DNA of 64,000 bases from Candidatus Pristimantibacillus lignocellulolyticus (GCA_023639215.1 CP097899.1:3778001-3842000), one strand, 5' to 3'; positions 50,685 through 60,248 are shown, counted from the stretch's first letter. Numbers and translations: made by a program. Notes: generated by a model from the sequence alone, not told the origin.

Positions 50685-50879
50685 GATAAGAGATATCTTA
50701 GGGAGTACCTGAGTATTGTTTTCGATTGTAAGGTTATAGGTGGAGAATTGAAACCAGATAATGAAGAAATTAAGGATTTGAAATATTTTTCTGAGGTTGA
50801 TATAGCTTCTATCGAAAACGATTATTCACATTATATTTTTAATTCACAACAACATAAAATAGCACACTTTGAAGTTTGA
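50685..50879 (+). pseudogene. C-terminal fragment of a Nudix hydrolase
   Basis: The frame reads YLREYLSIVFDCKVIGGELK, then PDNEEIKDLKYFSEVDI, and ends in HFEV-TGA at 50879. The GGEL-x-PDNEEI-x-xLKYF pattern is the usual C-terminal strand-loop of Nudix (MutT-like) hydrolases. The Nudix box and N-terminus are absent upstream, where stops occur in all frames, so this is a relic. Confidence 0.6.
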
Positions 50880-50914
50880 TTCAGAGATGTCAGTTATGTC
50901 GAATAACACGGTAT

Positions 50915-51006
50915 TCACGCGTCGGCGAAGCCGTGGTCACAATGAAATTATCGCAGTGATTTCTTGAGACAACCTTGCATGCACAAGTTCGTAAATACTT
51001 GAACGG
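50915..51006 (+). repeat. Short repeat, family D, copy 1
   Basis: GACAACCTTGCATGCACAAGTTCGT and AATACTTGAACG (50968-51005) resemble 62301-62336 (about three quarters identical by eye). CTTG and CAAG pair as a small hairpin. It lies just upstream of the hypothetical gene at 51041. Confidence 0.45.
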
Positions 51007-51040
51007 TAGATGAAACCGATCATAAAAAGTGAGGTTAAAC

Positions 51041-51562
51041 ATGTATTATTATGATGAACGAATAAATGATTATTTCATTAAATTTTTGAGCAATTCTATT
51101 GAATTGGAAGGATTTAAAAAATGGTTTGAATCGAACAAGAGTCAGCTTGAATATTGCCTAGAATATGAAAATTTTATTGGTCTATGTAATATAGATTTCT
51201 CTTCAAAAGATGCTTTAAATTCTGTCAAAGAAGAGATACAACGAATATTAGATACACCTACATCTGAACACATTAGAATAAGTGAAGTACTTACAGAGTT
51301 AATCAATCAAGAAGAATCATGCGTTAAATGTTGTCGTCAAATTTATGAAGATTATTGTAATGGTTATCACTTTTTGAAAGAAATTGCACTAATATCTATA
51401 TGTTATGATTTCGATCATCGATTAGATAAGCCAGTTAATTTTAATGGTTTATTAAATGCAAGACCGATTATTATACAAGAAGCAGCGAAATTACTAGAGT
51501 CTATGAAAATAGGTGAAATAATGATTGTTGAATGGAATTGGGTTATTGATAAGAGGAAATAA
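51041..51562 (+). CDS. Hypothetical protein
   Basis: The product is 173 residues from ATG 51041 (GTGAGG 7 bases upstream); a further in-frame start at 51029 lacks an RBS. Soluble and acidic, with a helical region FIKFLSNSIELEGFKKWFESNKSQLEYCL and a C-terminal MKIGEIMIVEWNWVIDKRK. Size and composition recall immunity-type proteins, but no family was recognised. The next gene starts 11 bases downstream and is likely co-transcribed. Confidence 0.6.
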   Translation: MYYYDERINDYFIKFLSNSIELEGFKKWFESNKSQLEYCLEYENFIGLCNIDFSSKDALNSVKEEIQRILDTPTSEHIRISEVLTELINQEESCVKCCRQIYEDYCNGYHFLKEIALISICYDFDHRLDKPVNFNGLLNARPIIIQEAAKLLESMKIGEIMIVEWNWVIDKRK

Positions 51563-51573
51563 GGAGGAACGAA

Positions 51574-51879
51574 ATGAAAAAGATACTAAATCTACGATTG
51601 TTGATTGAATCGATTATTGTATCTATATTAATATTTGGGTTATTTATTGGAATGAAAGTAATCCAAGGTGTAATAAATACATACAAATATGTTCCTGATG
51701 TAATTGATAGTTACACATCGGCAAATTACTCACAACATAAGGTTTCGTTCGGTATTGTTTCTGTGAATGAATTTAACGGGATAACATTAGTGCTAGGAGT
51801 AATCATTCTTATATTATTAATAATATTTTATTATGGGATTCGTATCATGTTGAATCGATGGATAAAGAAGGATAATTAG
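51574..51879 (+). CDS. Hypothetical two-helix membrane protein
   Basis: The 101-residue product has membrane segments at about 10-30 and 70-90 and an extracellular loop of about 38 residues between (KYVPDVIDSYTSANYSQHKV). RBS AAGGAGG is 7 bases upstream. It follows the hypothetical gene at 51041 closely. No family recognised. Confidence 0.6.
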   Translation: MKKILNLRLLIESIIVSILIFGLFIGMKVIQGVINTYKYVPDVIDSYTSANYSQHKVSFGIVSVNEFNGITLVLGVIILILLIIFYYGIRIMLNRWIKKDN

Positions 51880-51979
51880 AGAAATATTCGATAAATGTGA
51901 AAGCTAATGATACTGCTAAAAGTCATCCTAAAACACTTTATATTGAGTATTACCAAACAACATAAGAAAGGATATCACT

Positions 51980-52525
51980 ATGAAGGAATCATTAATTGAA
52001 GAGAATGGTTTATATACGTTGCCTTTATACCAAAAGGTGAAATTTAAGGGAGTATTTCATATTTTGTTTTTATTTATAATATTGCTTTTTATTGGATTTA
52101 TTCTTATACCAGGTAATGAATTTACAAAGGTCATACTGAATATGGGTTCTTTAATATTTTTAGTAGTGTTCGGATATTTCTGGATTTCAACAGTTTTTAT
52201 TAATAAGCCTTATTTAATTGTTACTGACAAGCATCTTGAATATAAGTGGTTATTTGGTCATAAAATTATTAAATTAGATAAAATATATCAAATTTCTTTT
52301 TTTGTAGAAAACGGTATTACTAAGATTGGAATATGGGCTAATGACCAAAGTAAACCGTCATTTTTGGAAAAAATAGATCGTGCATTTGGAAGGGATTATT
52401 CGGTCAGTATTGTTGTTTCATCATTTCAGAGTATAGACTTTAATAAATTGCGATTTACAATACTGTCAGAAATACAGAGTGAGAGTATAGGAGTATTATT
52501 GGACGAGCCAGACGTAATCTCTTAG
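51980..52525 (+). CDS. Hypothetical membrane protein with a PH-like domain
   Basis: The 181-residue product has two adjacent membrane helices (about 26-46 and 50-73) followed by a beta-rich region (YLIVTDKHLEYKWLFGHKIIKLDKIYQISFF) that resembles bacterial PH domains (bPH/YdbT-like). RBS GAAAGGA. Function unknown. Single gene in an AT-rich accessory stretch. Confidence 0.6.
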   Translation: MKESLIEENGLYTLPLYQKVKFKGVFHILFLFIILLFIGFILIPGNEFTKVILNMGSLIFLVVFGYFWISTVFINKPYLIVTDKHLEYKWLFGHKIIKLDKIYQISFFVENGITKIGIWANDQSKPSFLEKIDRAFGRDYSVSIVVSSFQSIDFNKLRFTILSEIQSESIGVLLDEPDVIS

Positions 52526-52590
52526 GACTTTGAAGAAATGAATCAGCAATTATTATTGTTAAAATAACACGCAAAAAGGAGAGATTAACC

Positions 52591-52977
52591 ATGAAAAGCT
52601 TAACTTTCTGGAGTAGTGATATTAATGATGAATCCCTAATCAATGAAGTGATGGAGGGTTTGAAAACAGCTACTTGCACACCAATGATATGGTACTATAA
52701 CAATCCAGAAGAAGAGGCGACTGAGGTTGGTGACTATGTAGCCGTGTTAAATAATGATAGAATTCATAGATGTACAATACAGATAACTGAAAACTATGAA
52801 ATTCCCTATGGAATGATCGATATAAGAGTTGCTAAGGGAGAGAACTATCGATCACTAGAAGAATTCATAGAGGATCATAATAAATGTTGGGAAAATGATT
52901 TATTAAATGAAGGAATAACATTAAGTGAGAATACGATAATTGTAGTAGAGCATTTTAAATTAATTGAAGTGTTATAG
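52591..52977 (+). CDS. ASCH-domain protein
   Basis: The 128-residue product is a single ASCH domain: SLTFWSSDINDESLINEVMEGLKTATCTPMIWYY, then VGDYVAVLNNDRIHRCTIQITENYEIPYGMID. ASCH proteins share a PUA-like beta-barrel and bind RNA or modified nucleosides; the E. coli member YqfB hydrolyses N4-acetylcytidine. Activity here is unproven. RBS AAAAGGAGAG. Confidence 0.75.
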   Translation: MKSLTFWSSDINDESLINEVMEGLKTATCTPMIWYYNNPEEEATEVGDYVAVLNNDRIHRCTIQITENYEIPYGMIDIRVAKGENYRSLEEFIEDHNKCWENDLLNEGITLSENTIIVVEHFKLIEVL

Positions 52978-53003
52978 ACGTTTAAAAAAATATCCTCATA
53001 TAA

Positions 53004-53141
53004 CACCTTATCAATGCATCGACATTAGACCGGGCAGCAAATGTTAATGATGATGGAGGTATCAGGAAATTCAAGGAAGGAACTAAATTTCTTGAACTAT
53101 ATGACACTCTTTCATATGTAGCATCTCTCTCCACATCTTGA
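53004..53141 (+). pseudogene. Gene remnant before the rbs operon
   Basis: A 45-codon frame without a start (LINASTLDRAANVNDDGG, then KFKEGTKFLELYDTLSYV) ends at TGA 53141. It reads like a protein C-terminus. No family recognised. Confidence 0.3.
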
Positions 53142-53172
53142 ATTAGATTGCTGTAATTGTTATGAACAACAT

Positions 53173-53211
53173 ATGAAGCACGTCACGAAGTAGGTGATGT
53201 GCTTTTTTGTG
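53173..53211 (+). terminator. Terminator before the rbs operon
   Basis: AGCACGTCAC and GTGATGTGCT pair around GAAGTAG and are followed by TTTTTTG. It insulates the ribose operon from upstream transcription. Confidence 0.8.
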
Positions 53212-53230
53212 TCTTAAAAAGAAAAAAAGA

Positions 53231-53245
53231 TTACTTTTTAAGTAA
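53231..53245. promoter_or_regulatory. Palindrome upstream of rbsK (candidate operator)
   Basis: TTACTT-TTT-AAGTAA is a perfect inverted repeat about 107 bases before the rbsK start. No canonical catabolite-response element was found in the gap. It could be a regulator site, but an AT-rich chance palindrome is possible. Confidence 0.3.
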
Positions 53246-53351
53246 ATTGAACAAGATAAAGTGAAAGAAAAAAGCAATTAATTAAATATTTATGATTTGG
53301 GTTGTAACTGATGTTAAGAAAAAGATTAAGCAGTTGGAAAGGTTGTTGATG

Positions 53352-54230
53352 ATGGTAAAAATTTGTGTAATTGGAAGCTGTGCTATGGATTTAGTAGTAA
53401 CGTCAACCAGAAGACCAAATGCAGGTGAAACCGTCCTTGGAGATAAATTTTCGACAGTTCCAGGGGGGAAAGGTGCAAATCAAGCTATAGCAGCGGCACG
53501 ACTAGGTGCAGATGTCACGATGATTGGTTGCATTGGGGAAGATGTTTATGGCAAAGCAATCATTGATAATTTAATTAACAATAAAGTTAATGTTACCTAT
53601 GTTGAATCATTGTCAGATATAGCTAGTGGAACAGCTCATATCATTTTAGCTGAAGGAGATAACAGTATCATCTTTGTCAAAGGAGCAAATGATAAAGTTA
53701 GTGCTGACCTAGTTGATAAAGCAAGTGAGACTATAAAATCTGTTGATATGGTTCTAGTTCAGCAAGAAATACCAGTAGAAACTGTAGCTTACGTAAGTGA
53801 CATTTGCCATAGATTCAAAATACCGATGTTGCTTAATCCAGCACCAGCACGCTCAATTAGTGAAGCAATTATTGAAAATGCTACTTATTTAACACCGAAT
53901 GAACATGAATGTTCAATTCTGTTTCCCCAATACACGACAACTGAAGCATTACAAAAATACCCTAACAAGTTATTTATCACAGAAGGTAGTAACGGTGTTA
54001 GATATTTCGATGATGAGCAGGAAGTACTCGTTCCAACTTACAAGGTAAATGCTATAGATACAACTGGAGCGGGAGACACATTCAATGCAGCACTTGCCGT
54101 TGCTCTAGCAGAAGGTAACTCGATACAAGTTAGTTTAGAGTTTGCTAATCGAGCAGCTTCTTTATCTGTCACTAAATTCGGAGCTCAAGGTGGAATGCCA
54201 ATAAGAGCTGAAGTAGAGGAGAACTTATAA
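53352..54230 (+). CDS. rbsK: Ribokinase
   Basis: The product is 292-293 residues from ATG 53352 (or 53349), with GGAAAGG at 53336. The frame continues upstream without an RBS. It is a PfkB-family kinase: N-terminal GETVLGDKFSTVPGGKGANQAIAAARLGADV and C-terminal DTTGAGDTFNAALAVALAEG with the catalytic Asp. It phosphorylates ribose to ribose-5-phosphate. It heads the operon; rbsD starts 2 bases after its stop. Confidence 0.95.
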   Translation: MVKICVIGSCAMDLVVTSTRRPNAGETVLGDKFSTVPGGKGANQAIAAARLGADVTMIGCIGEDVYGKAIIDNLINNKVNVTYVESLSDIASGTAHIILAEGDNSIIFVKGANDKVSADLVDKASETIKSVDMVLVQQEIPVETVAYVSDICHRFKIPMLLNPAPARSISEAIIENATYLTPNEHECSILFPQYTTTEALQKYPNKLFITEGSNGVRYFDDEQEVLVPTYKVNAIDTTGAGDTFNAALAVALAEGNSIQVSLEFANRAASLSVTKFGAQGGMPIRAEVEENL

Positions 54231-54232
54231 TT

Positions 54233-54634
54233 ATGAAAAAACATGGAATATTAAACAGCCATATTAGTAAAATCCTTTCTGACTTGGGGCATACGGACAC
54301 GATTGTCATCGCAGACGTTGGACTTCCAATTCCAAAAGATGTTCCAAGGATTGATTTAGCTCTTAAACTTGGTGTCCCAAGCTTTGAAGATGTAGTGAAC
54401 ATCATTGCAGAAGATATTGTTATTGAAAAAATAATAGTAGCTGAAGAGCTTGAGGAAAATAATACAGAAACATCACAATTCATAAACGCTCAATTTAAGG
54501 AAATTGAAATCAAAAGGGTTTCACATGAACAATTTAAAAATCTAACCCAGCATGCAAAAGTCATTATTAGAACAGGTGAAGCCAAACCATATGCAAACTG
54601 CATACTTCAATCAGGAGTTAATTTTGGAAAATGA
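54233..54634 (+). CDS. rbsD: D-ribose pyranase
   Basis: The 133-residue product has KKHGILNSHISKILSDLGHTDTIVIADVGLPIP at the start, with the catalytic His in GHTD, and ends AIIRTGEAKPYANCILQSGVNF-like sequence. RbsD converts beta-pyranose to furanose ribose for RbsK. It lies in the canonical second position of the operon. Confidence 0.95.
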   Translation: MKKHGILNSHISKILSDLGHTDTIVIADVGLPIPKDVPRIDLALKLGVPSFEDVVNIIAEDIVIEKIIVAEELEENNTETSQFINAQFKEIEIKRVSHEQFKNLTQHAKVIIRTGEAKPYANCILQSGVNFGK

Positions 54635-54649
54635 GGGGGCTCTAACGAT

Positions 54650-56131
54650 ATGAAAGTTGAAATGAGTGATATATATAAGTCATTTGGTGCTAACCGTGTT
54701 TTGACAGGTGTAGATTTTGAACTTCGTGAAGGTGAAGTTCATGCGCTTATGGGTGAGAATGGTGCAGGTAAATCTACTTTGATGAATATTTTAATTGGTT
54801 TACACAAGCGGGATCAAGGAACAATTATTATAGATGGTCAGGAAACGTATTTTGCAAATCCAAAAGAAGCTGAAAAAAGAGGAATTGCATTTATCCACCA
54901 AGAGTTGAATGTGTGGCGGGATATGACGGTATTAGACAATCTGTTCATTGGGAAAGAAATGTCTACAAGTATCGGTTTACTTAACATGAAAGAAATGAGT
55001 GATCTCGCGAATAAGCAATTTAAGAAGCTTTCTGTAACGATTCCATTGAATCAAGAAGCAGGAGAATGTTCTGTTGGTGAAAAGCAGATGATTGAGATTG
55101 CAAAGGCTCTAATGACTGATGCAAAGGTAATCGTAATGGATGAGCCAACTGCTGCACTAACAGAGCGTGAAATTCAGAAGTTGTTTGAAGTTATTGCATC
55201 CCTTAAGAAAGAAGGAGTATCAATCGTCTATATCTCGCATCGAATGGAGGAGATTTTTGCCATATGTGATCGAATAACCGTCATGCGAGATGGGAAGACA
55301 GTTGATACAAAACCAATTCCGGAAACGAATTTTGATGATGTGGTTAAAAAGATGGTTGGACGAGAACTAACCGATCGTTTCCCGGTTAGTCAATCAAAAC
55401 CAGCGGAAGTTGTGCTTGAAGTGAAGAATGCTTCTAAGAAGGGGCAGTTTAAAGATGTGAACTTCTCCGTTAGATCAGGCGAAATTGTTGGGTTTTCAGG
55501 GTTAATGGGGTCTGGACGCACCGAAATGATGAGAACGATTTTCGGATTGGATTCCTTGGATCGAGGGGAGATTTGGGTAAAAGGTAAAAAAGTTTTAATT
55601 CGTAATCCGAATGATGCGATGAAGGTTGGCATTGGATTTGTTACAGAGGACCGCAAAGATGAAGGATTAGTCCTTGATTTCTCGGTACGAGATAATATGG
55701 TGCTGACAAATTTATATAGTTTCGCACCTAGAGGTGTAATTAATAATAAGAAAGAACAACAATTTGTAGATATCCTTATTAAACGTCTACATATTAAGAC
55801 ACAATCCTCATCAACTTTAGTTCGCAACTTATCTGGTGGTAATCAACAGAAGGTGGTAATTGCCAAATGGATCGGTATTGGATTAAGTGTCCTCATATTA
55901 GATGAGCCTACCCGTGGAGTTGATGTGGGCGCAAAAAGAGAAATATATCAACTTATGAACGAGTTAACGCAGCGTGGCGTAGCGATAATAATGGTGTCCT
56001 CAGAACTTCCCGAAGTATTAGGAATGAGTGATCGTATCTTTGTTGTTCATGAAGGAAAAATAAGTGGAGAACTCACAAAACAAGAAGCTACACAAGAGAA
56101 CATCATGAGGTTAGCTACAGGGGGGCAATAG
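54650..56131 (+). CDS. rbsA: Ribose ABC transporter ATP-binding protein
   Basis: The 493-residue product is a tandem ATPase of the sugar CUT2 class. The N-half has GENGAGKSTLMN (about 35-46), a signature CSVGEKQMIEIAKAL and IVMDEPTAALT. The C-half has GLMGSGRTEMMR, NLSGGNQQKVVIAKW and LILDEPTRGVDVGAK. The degenerate Walker A of the second half (GSGRTE) is typical of RbsA. It drives ribose import with RbsC and RbsB. Confidence 0.96.
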   Translation: MKVEMSDIYKSFGANRVLTGVDFELREGEVHALMGENGAGKSTLMNILIGLHKRDQGTIIIDGQETYFANPKEAEKRGIAFIHQELNVWRDMTVLDNLFIGKEMSTSIGLLNMKEMSDLANKQFKKLSVTIPLNQEAGECSVGEKQMIEIAKALMTDAKVIVMDEPTAALTEREIQKLFEVIASLKKEGVSIVYISHRMEEIFAICDRITVMRDGKTVDTKPIPETNFDDVVKKMVGRELTDRFPVSQSKPAEVVLEVKNASKKGQFKDVNFSVRSGEIVGFSGLMGSGRTEMMRTIFGLDSLDRGEIWVKGKKVLIRNPNDAMKVGIGFVTEDRKDEGLVLDFSVRDNMVLTNLYSFAPRGVINNKKEQQFVDILIKRLHIKTQSSSTLVRNLSGGNQQKVVIAKWIGIGLSVLILDEPTRGVDVGAKREIYQLMNELTQRGVAIIMVSSELPEVLGMSDRIFVVHEGKISGELTKQEATQENIMRLATGGQ

Positions 56132-56133
56132 GA

Positions 56134-57102
56134 ATGACAACAATCAAGGATGAGAAAGATCAAAAGGGTTTACAACTAGGACAGTTTACACAGAAACTTG
56201 GCCCATTACTAGGGTTGATTATCCTTATTGTTATTGTAACTGTACTTAACCCAAGTTTTCTGGAACCACTTAATATTCTCAATCTACTTAGACAAGTAGC
56301 GATTAATGCGCTTATTGCTTTCGGTATGACATTTGTTATTCTAACAGGTGGAATCGATTTATCGGTCGGATCTATTCTTGCACTCTCTAGTGCGATTATG
56401 GCAAATCTCATGCTCTCAGGGTGGGATCCGATATTAGCGATAATTGCTGGTTGTGTGTTAGGTGGCGTGATGGGTGTTGTTAATGGTGTTCTCATTACGA
56501 AAGGAAGAATGGCACCATTCATAGCAACATTAGCAACGATGACTATTTTTCGAGGGTTAACACTTGTATATACGAATGGTAATCCGATCACTGGTCTTGG
56601 CGATAGTTTGATGTTTCAATTATTTGGGCGAGGTTATTTTTTAGGTATTCCAGTCCCCGCTATTACAATGATCATCGTATTTGCTGTGCTATGGATTGTA
56701 CTACACAAAACACCATTCGGTCGAAAAACTTATGCGATTGGTGGTAATGAAAAAGCATCAATTATTTCAGGTATTAAAGTGGATCGGGTCAAAATAATGA
56801 TTTACTCTTTAGTCGGTATGTTATCGGCATTAGCAGGAACTATCTTAACCTCTAGGTTAAACTCTGCACAACCTACAGCGGGAACTTCTTATGAGTTAGA
56901 TGCAATTGCTGCAGTTGTTCTTGGAGGTACGAGCTTAACTGGTGGTCGTGGACGAATTGTTGGTACATTAATTGGTGCGCTCATCATCGGAATATTGAAT
57001 AATGGTCTAAACTTGCTCGGTGTATCTTCTTTTTATCAAATGGTAGTAAAAGGGATTGTTATTGCGATTGCTGTACTATTAGACCGTAGGAAAGCCTTAT
57101 AG
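56134..57102 (+). CDS. rbsC: Ribose ABC transporter permease
   Basis: The 322-residue product is a CUT2 permease with about eight to ten membrane segments and signatures FVILTGGIDLSVGSILALSSAI and AAVVLGGTSLTGGRGRI. It starts 2 bases after rbsA and is followed after 12 bases by rbsB. Confidence 0.96.
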   Translation: MTTIKDEKDQKGLQLGQFTQKLGPLLGLIILIVIVTVLNPSFLEPLNILNLLRQVAINALIAFGMTFVILTGGIDLSVGSILALSSAIMANLMLSGWDPILAIIAGCVLGGVMGVVNGVLITKGRMAPFIATLATMTIFRGLTLVYTNGNPITGLGDSLMFQLFGRGYFLGIPVPAITMIIVFAVLWIVLHKTPFGRKTYAIGGNEKASIISGIKVDRVKIMIYSLVGMLSALAGTILTSRLNSAQPTAGTSYELDAIAAVVLGGTSLTGGRGRIVGTLIGALIIGILNNGLNLLGVSSFYQMVVKGIVIAIAVLLDRRKAL

Positions 57103-57114
57103 GGGGATACCAAT

Positions 57115-58032
57115 ATGAAAAAAATAACGTTAATTCTTATTTCAATTCTTTTAATTCTAATGACAGGTTGTTCATTAGAGCCTCCCGATTGGGCAAAGCC
57201 TAATAGCGGCGGGAAATTAAGTAATATTAAAATCGGATTATCAATATCTACTCTAAACAATCCTTTCTTTGTATCTGTCAAAGACGGTGTAGTAGCAGAG
57301 GCTAATAAGCTCGGAATAGAAGTAATCGTCATTGATGCGCAGAATGATTCAGCTAAACAAAGTAATGACGTGGAAGATTTAATGCAAAAAGGTGTCAACG
57401 CGTTATTAATTAATCCTGTAGATTCATCTGCGATTTCCACAGTTGTACAGACTGCAAACAGCTTAGCTATACCAGTTGTAACATTGGATCGTTCTTCAGA
57501 TAAAGGCGAAGTGAAAGCGCTAGTCGCATCTGATAACGTAAAAGGTGGATCAATGGCAGCGGAATATATAGTTGAAAAGGTTGGAAAAGGTGCAAAAGTT
57601 ATCGAATTAGAAGGTTCACCAGGAGCATCAGCCACTCGTGAACGAGGCAAGGGATTTCATGAAATTGCAGATGCTCAGCTTGATGTCATTGCTAAGCAAA
57701 CGGCAGATTTCGACCGAACAAAAGGATTAACCGTCATGGAAAATCTACTGCAAGGAAATCCAAGTGTACAAGCAGTTTTTGCTCACAATGATGAAATGGC
57801 GCTTGGTGCTATTGAGGCAATTCAAAGTTCGGGGAAAAACATCCCGATTATCGGCTTTGATGGAAATGAAGATGCTCTTAATTCTATCCAAGCAGGAAAA
57901 TTGACAGGTACCATTGCTCAACAACCTGAATTAATCGGCCAACTAGCAGTCCAAGCTGCAAAAGATATATTGGATGGGAAAACTGTGGAAAAGTTAATTG
58001 CAGCTCCACTTAAACTAGTTGTTAAAGAGTAA
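57115..58032 (+). CDS. rbsB: Ribose-binding lipoprotein
   Basis: The 305-residue product has lipobox MTGC (Cys19) and a periplasmic-binding fold: IGLSISTLNNPFFVSVKDGVVAEANKLG and IPIIGFDGNEDALNSIQAGKLTGTIAQQPELIG. It captures ribose outside the cell for RbsAC. It is the last gene of rbsKDACB. A lacI-type rbsR, usually at the head of Bacillus rbs operons, is not present next to it. Confidence 0.96.
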   Translation: MKKITLILISILLILMTGCSLEPPDWAKPNSGGKLSNIKIGLSISTLNNPFFVSVKDGVVAEANKLGIEVIVIDAQNDSAKQSNDVEDLMQKGVNALLINPVDSSAISTVVQTANSLAIPVVTLDRSSDKGEVKALVASDNVKGGSMAAEYIVEKVGKGAKVIELEGSPGASATRERGKGFHEIADAQLDVIAKQTADFDRTKGLTVMENLLQGNPSVQAVFAHNDEMALGAIEAIQSSGKNIPIIGFDGNEDALNSIQAGKLTGTIAQQPELIGQLAVQAAKDILDGKTVEKLIAAPLKLVVKE

Positions 58033-58077
58033 GAATAACGTATTGTGAAACATTAGATGTATATAAGATCAATGTGC

Positions 58078-58126
58078 AATGCACCTCCACAATGGTTAGA
58101 ACGTAGTGAACCATAGGAGGTGCAAT
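58078..58126. terminator. Bidirectional terminator-like hairpin between rbsB and the cyclase gene
   Basis: TGCACCTCC (58080-58088) and GGAGGTGCA (58116-58124) form the outer stem, with an inner AATGGTT/AACCAT pairing. Both converging genes end near it. No long T tract on the plus strand. Confidence 0.6.
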
Positions 58127-58156
58127 TGTAGTGATATAATGATTTAACTTAAGTTG

Positions 58157-60043
58157 CTATCCGAACTTCTGTTTGTAGTGTGCTAGCGTCACTAATGGCC
58201 AAATGTAGTTATAGCTATGGTACCGGTTATAAAAATTTCCCGGAAGTCCAGCACCTGTTGGATAAGTGGTTAACCAATTGTTCTCATGCAACGATATTAG
58301 AAGTCTATCAATTCCTCGGTTAATCTCGGGATTCGGTTGATCATGCACAGCAATAAGCGCATCTAATGCCCAAGCGGTTTGCGAAGGTGTACTTTCATGG
58401 AGCGGGACATAACGACGATTTATATCACTACTACAAGATTCCCCCCAGCCACCATCACTGTTTTGAATGCTCAATAGCCATTTAACTGCTTTTTGAATTG
58501 TTTTATGACTCGATGAAGTGCCAGTCGCAGTTAAGCCAGTTATCGCTGCCCAAGTACCATAAATATAACAAACGCCCCATCTACCAAACCATGATCCGTC
58601 ACGTTCTTGATGAGATAATAACCAATCTACTCCTCTTTTGACACTCTTATTGTCATAATCAAGCCCCCTGAAATTACCGAGATACTCTAAGGTTCGACCT
58701 GTAAGATCCGCTTCGGAAGGATCTATTGCCGCAGATTTCGCCCCATCTAGTGCCAACCAAGTAAGCATTTGATTATTTGTATTTTTCTCAAAAGCTGGCC
58801 AGCCGCCATCATTATTTTGCATAGATAATGCCCAGTTAAGCCCTAGTGTAATAGATTCTAAATATCGAGGTTCATTATGACTTAAATTGTGAACGGCTCG
58901 TAGTGCCGCAGTAGTATCATCTATATCAGGGTTTAAAGTGTTGGTCTCTGAGAATCCCCAACCTCCAGGAGTTGCACTAGCATTATGTACACTCCAGTCA
59001 GCTTTGTTATGTTGCTGTCGAGATAACAAATATTGTCCGGCACTACGTATTGTTAGATGGTCACTCTTTACTCCTGCCTCTTGCAGGGCATATGAGATTA
59101 ATGCCGTATCCCAAACTGTGGAAGGTGAATTTTGTATCGTTGTTTTTTGATTAATATTGTATCTCATATCGATTAAGCCTTGAATAGCATTCGTTATTGT
59201 CGGATGTTGTTTATCATATCCCAGGGCAAATAGTGAAAATACCATGAGAATGGTACAACTAGCGTAGCTATACAATGTTCCATCTGCCTCGATTCGATCT
59301 AGCATAAACTGCTCCGCTCTTGAGGTAGCTATATCATGCAGCGATCGAGAACTACCGATCAATCTATTTCGACCTAATTCAATTAACTCGATCATCTGTG
59401 AAAATTGCTCTGATTGCTGTTCATCATCATTTATTCTTCTAGTTTGAAGATTACTTAGATTAGGCGTGCTATCTGTTTGGACTGAGAAGCTTTGATTAGC
59501 CATAATGAGCATCGGGATAAGGTGAACTCTCGAATAACCTGAGAATTGAAATATGTTTATAGGTTGAAAAGTAGGAAGAAGAATGATCTCTAATGGAATT
59601 GCTTTGATGGGTGTCGGCCAATTGATCTGACCTGTCGCAGCAAGAATAGCATTACTCAATAAACCTTTTGAAGCGCCGATCCCTCCTTGTGAGACAATGT
59701 ATTGTTTTGCTCTTTGCATAGAATCATCCGATGAATAACTGTAACCAGAATAGAGTAAAGCGTAGTACGCATCTATCGTTGCAGATAAATTCCCGTTAGC
59801 TTCATCTTGATATAAACTCCAATATCCATTCGGATGCTGCTGCTTTATTATACGATTATGTAATTGTTGTATCATTGACTCATCATTAGAATTTATAGAT
59901 CTTAACAGTATAATCATGTAGGAATCAATGATTGTTCCATTTTCAAAGCAATAACGCCAAGAACCATCAGATTTTTGCTCATTAATCAGATGGTTTGTAA
60001 GATTAGATATTTCAGTTGTTACTTTATCATTACGTGATGGCAT
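58157..60043 (-). CDS. sqhC: Squalene-hopene cyclase family terpene cyclase (sporulenol synthase-like)
   Basis: The 628-residue product has repeated QW-type motifs (DGSWRYCFENG, PNGYWSLYQD, DGGWPAF, RDGSWFGRWGV, DGGWGE) and the catalytic DxDD motif at Asp373-Ile-Asp375-Asp376 in NPDIDDTTAAL. Length matches B. subtilis SqhC (632), which cyclises a C35 tetraprenyl-beta-curcumene to sporulenol in spores. True squalene-hopene cyclases share the fold, so the substrate could be squalene instead. RBS GGAGGTGATG lies 6 bases before ATG. It is monocistronic. Confidence 0.88.
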   Translation of the reverse strand: MPSRNDKVTTEISNLTNHLINEQKSDGSWRYCFENGTIIDSYMIILLRSINSNDESMIQQLHNRIIKQQHPNGYWSLYQDEANGNLSATIDAYYALLYSGYSYSSDDSMQRAKQYIVSQGGIGASKGLLSNAILAATGQINWPTPIKAIPLEIILLPTFQPINIFQFSGYSRVHLIPMLIMANQSFSVQTDSTPNLSNLQTRRINDDEQQSEQFSQMIELIELGRNRLIGSSRSLHDIATSRAEQFMLDRIEADGTLYSYASCTILMVFSLFALGYDKQHPTITNAIQGLIDMRYNINQKTTIQNSPSTVWDTALISYALQEAGVKSDHLTIRSAGQYLLSRQQHNKADWSVHNASATPGGWGFSETNTLNPDIDDTTAALRAVHNLSHNEPRYLESITLGLNWALSMQNNDGGWPAFEKNTNNQMLTWLALDGAKSAAIDPSEADLTGRTLEYLGNFRGLDYDNKSVKRGVDWLLSHQERDGSWFGRWGVCYIYGTWAAITGLTATGTSSSHKTIQKAVKWLLSIQNSDGGWGESCSSDINRRYVPLHESTPSQTAWALDALIAVHDQPNPEINRGIDRLLISLHENNWLTTYPTGAGLPGNFYNRYHSYNYIWPLVTLAHYKQKFG

Positions 60044-60248
60044 GTAACATCACCTCCAAAACCTTTTTATAAGTATATAGAAGTGAAAAAGTAATCATGT
60101 TCGTTTTTGCAATTTGACTCTTATTATAGTGTATCGAAATTCTAGAGAGTAGGTAGTAGGTATGATAAAAGAGCAATATCATACAAGAAAAGTTTGGGCG
60201 AAGATGTTATCTTTAAGAAGGTCATTTCAAACAGAGGAGGATAACAAG

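Noticed and set aside
50915..51006. Integron-type attC site
   Set aside because: The small hairpin and cassette-like genes suggested it, but no core GTTRRRY/RYYYAAC pair or integrase is visible.
53218..53351. Catabolite-response element before rbsK
   Set aside because: No stretch fits the cre consensus well enough; only an AT-rich palindrome was found.
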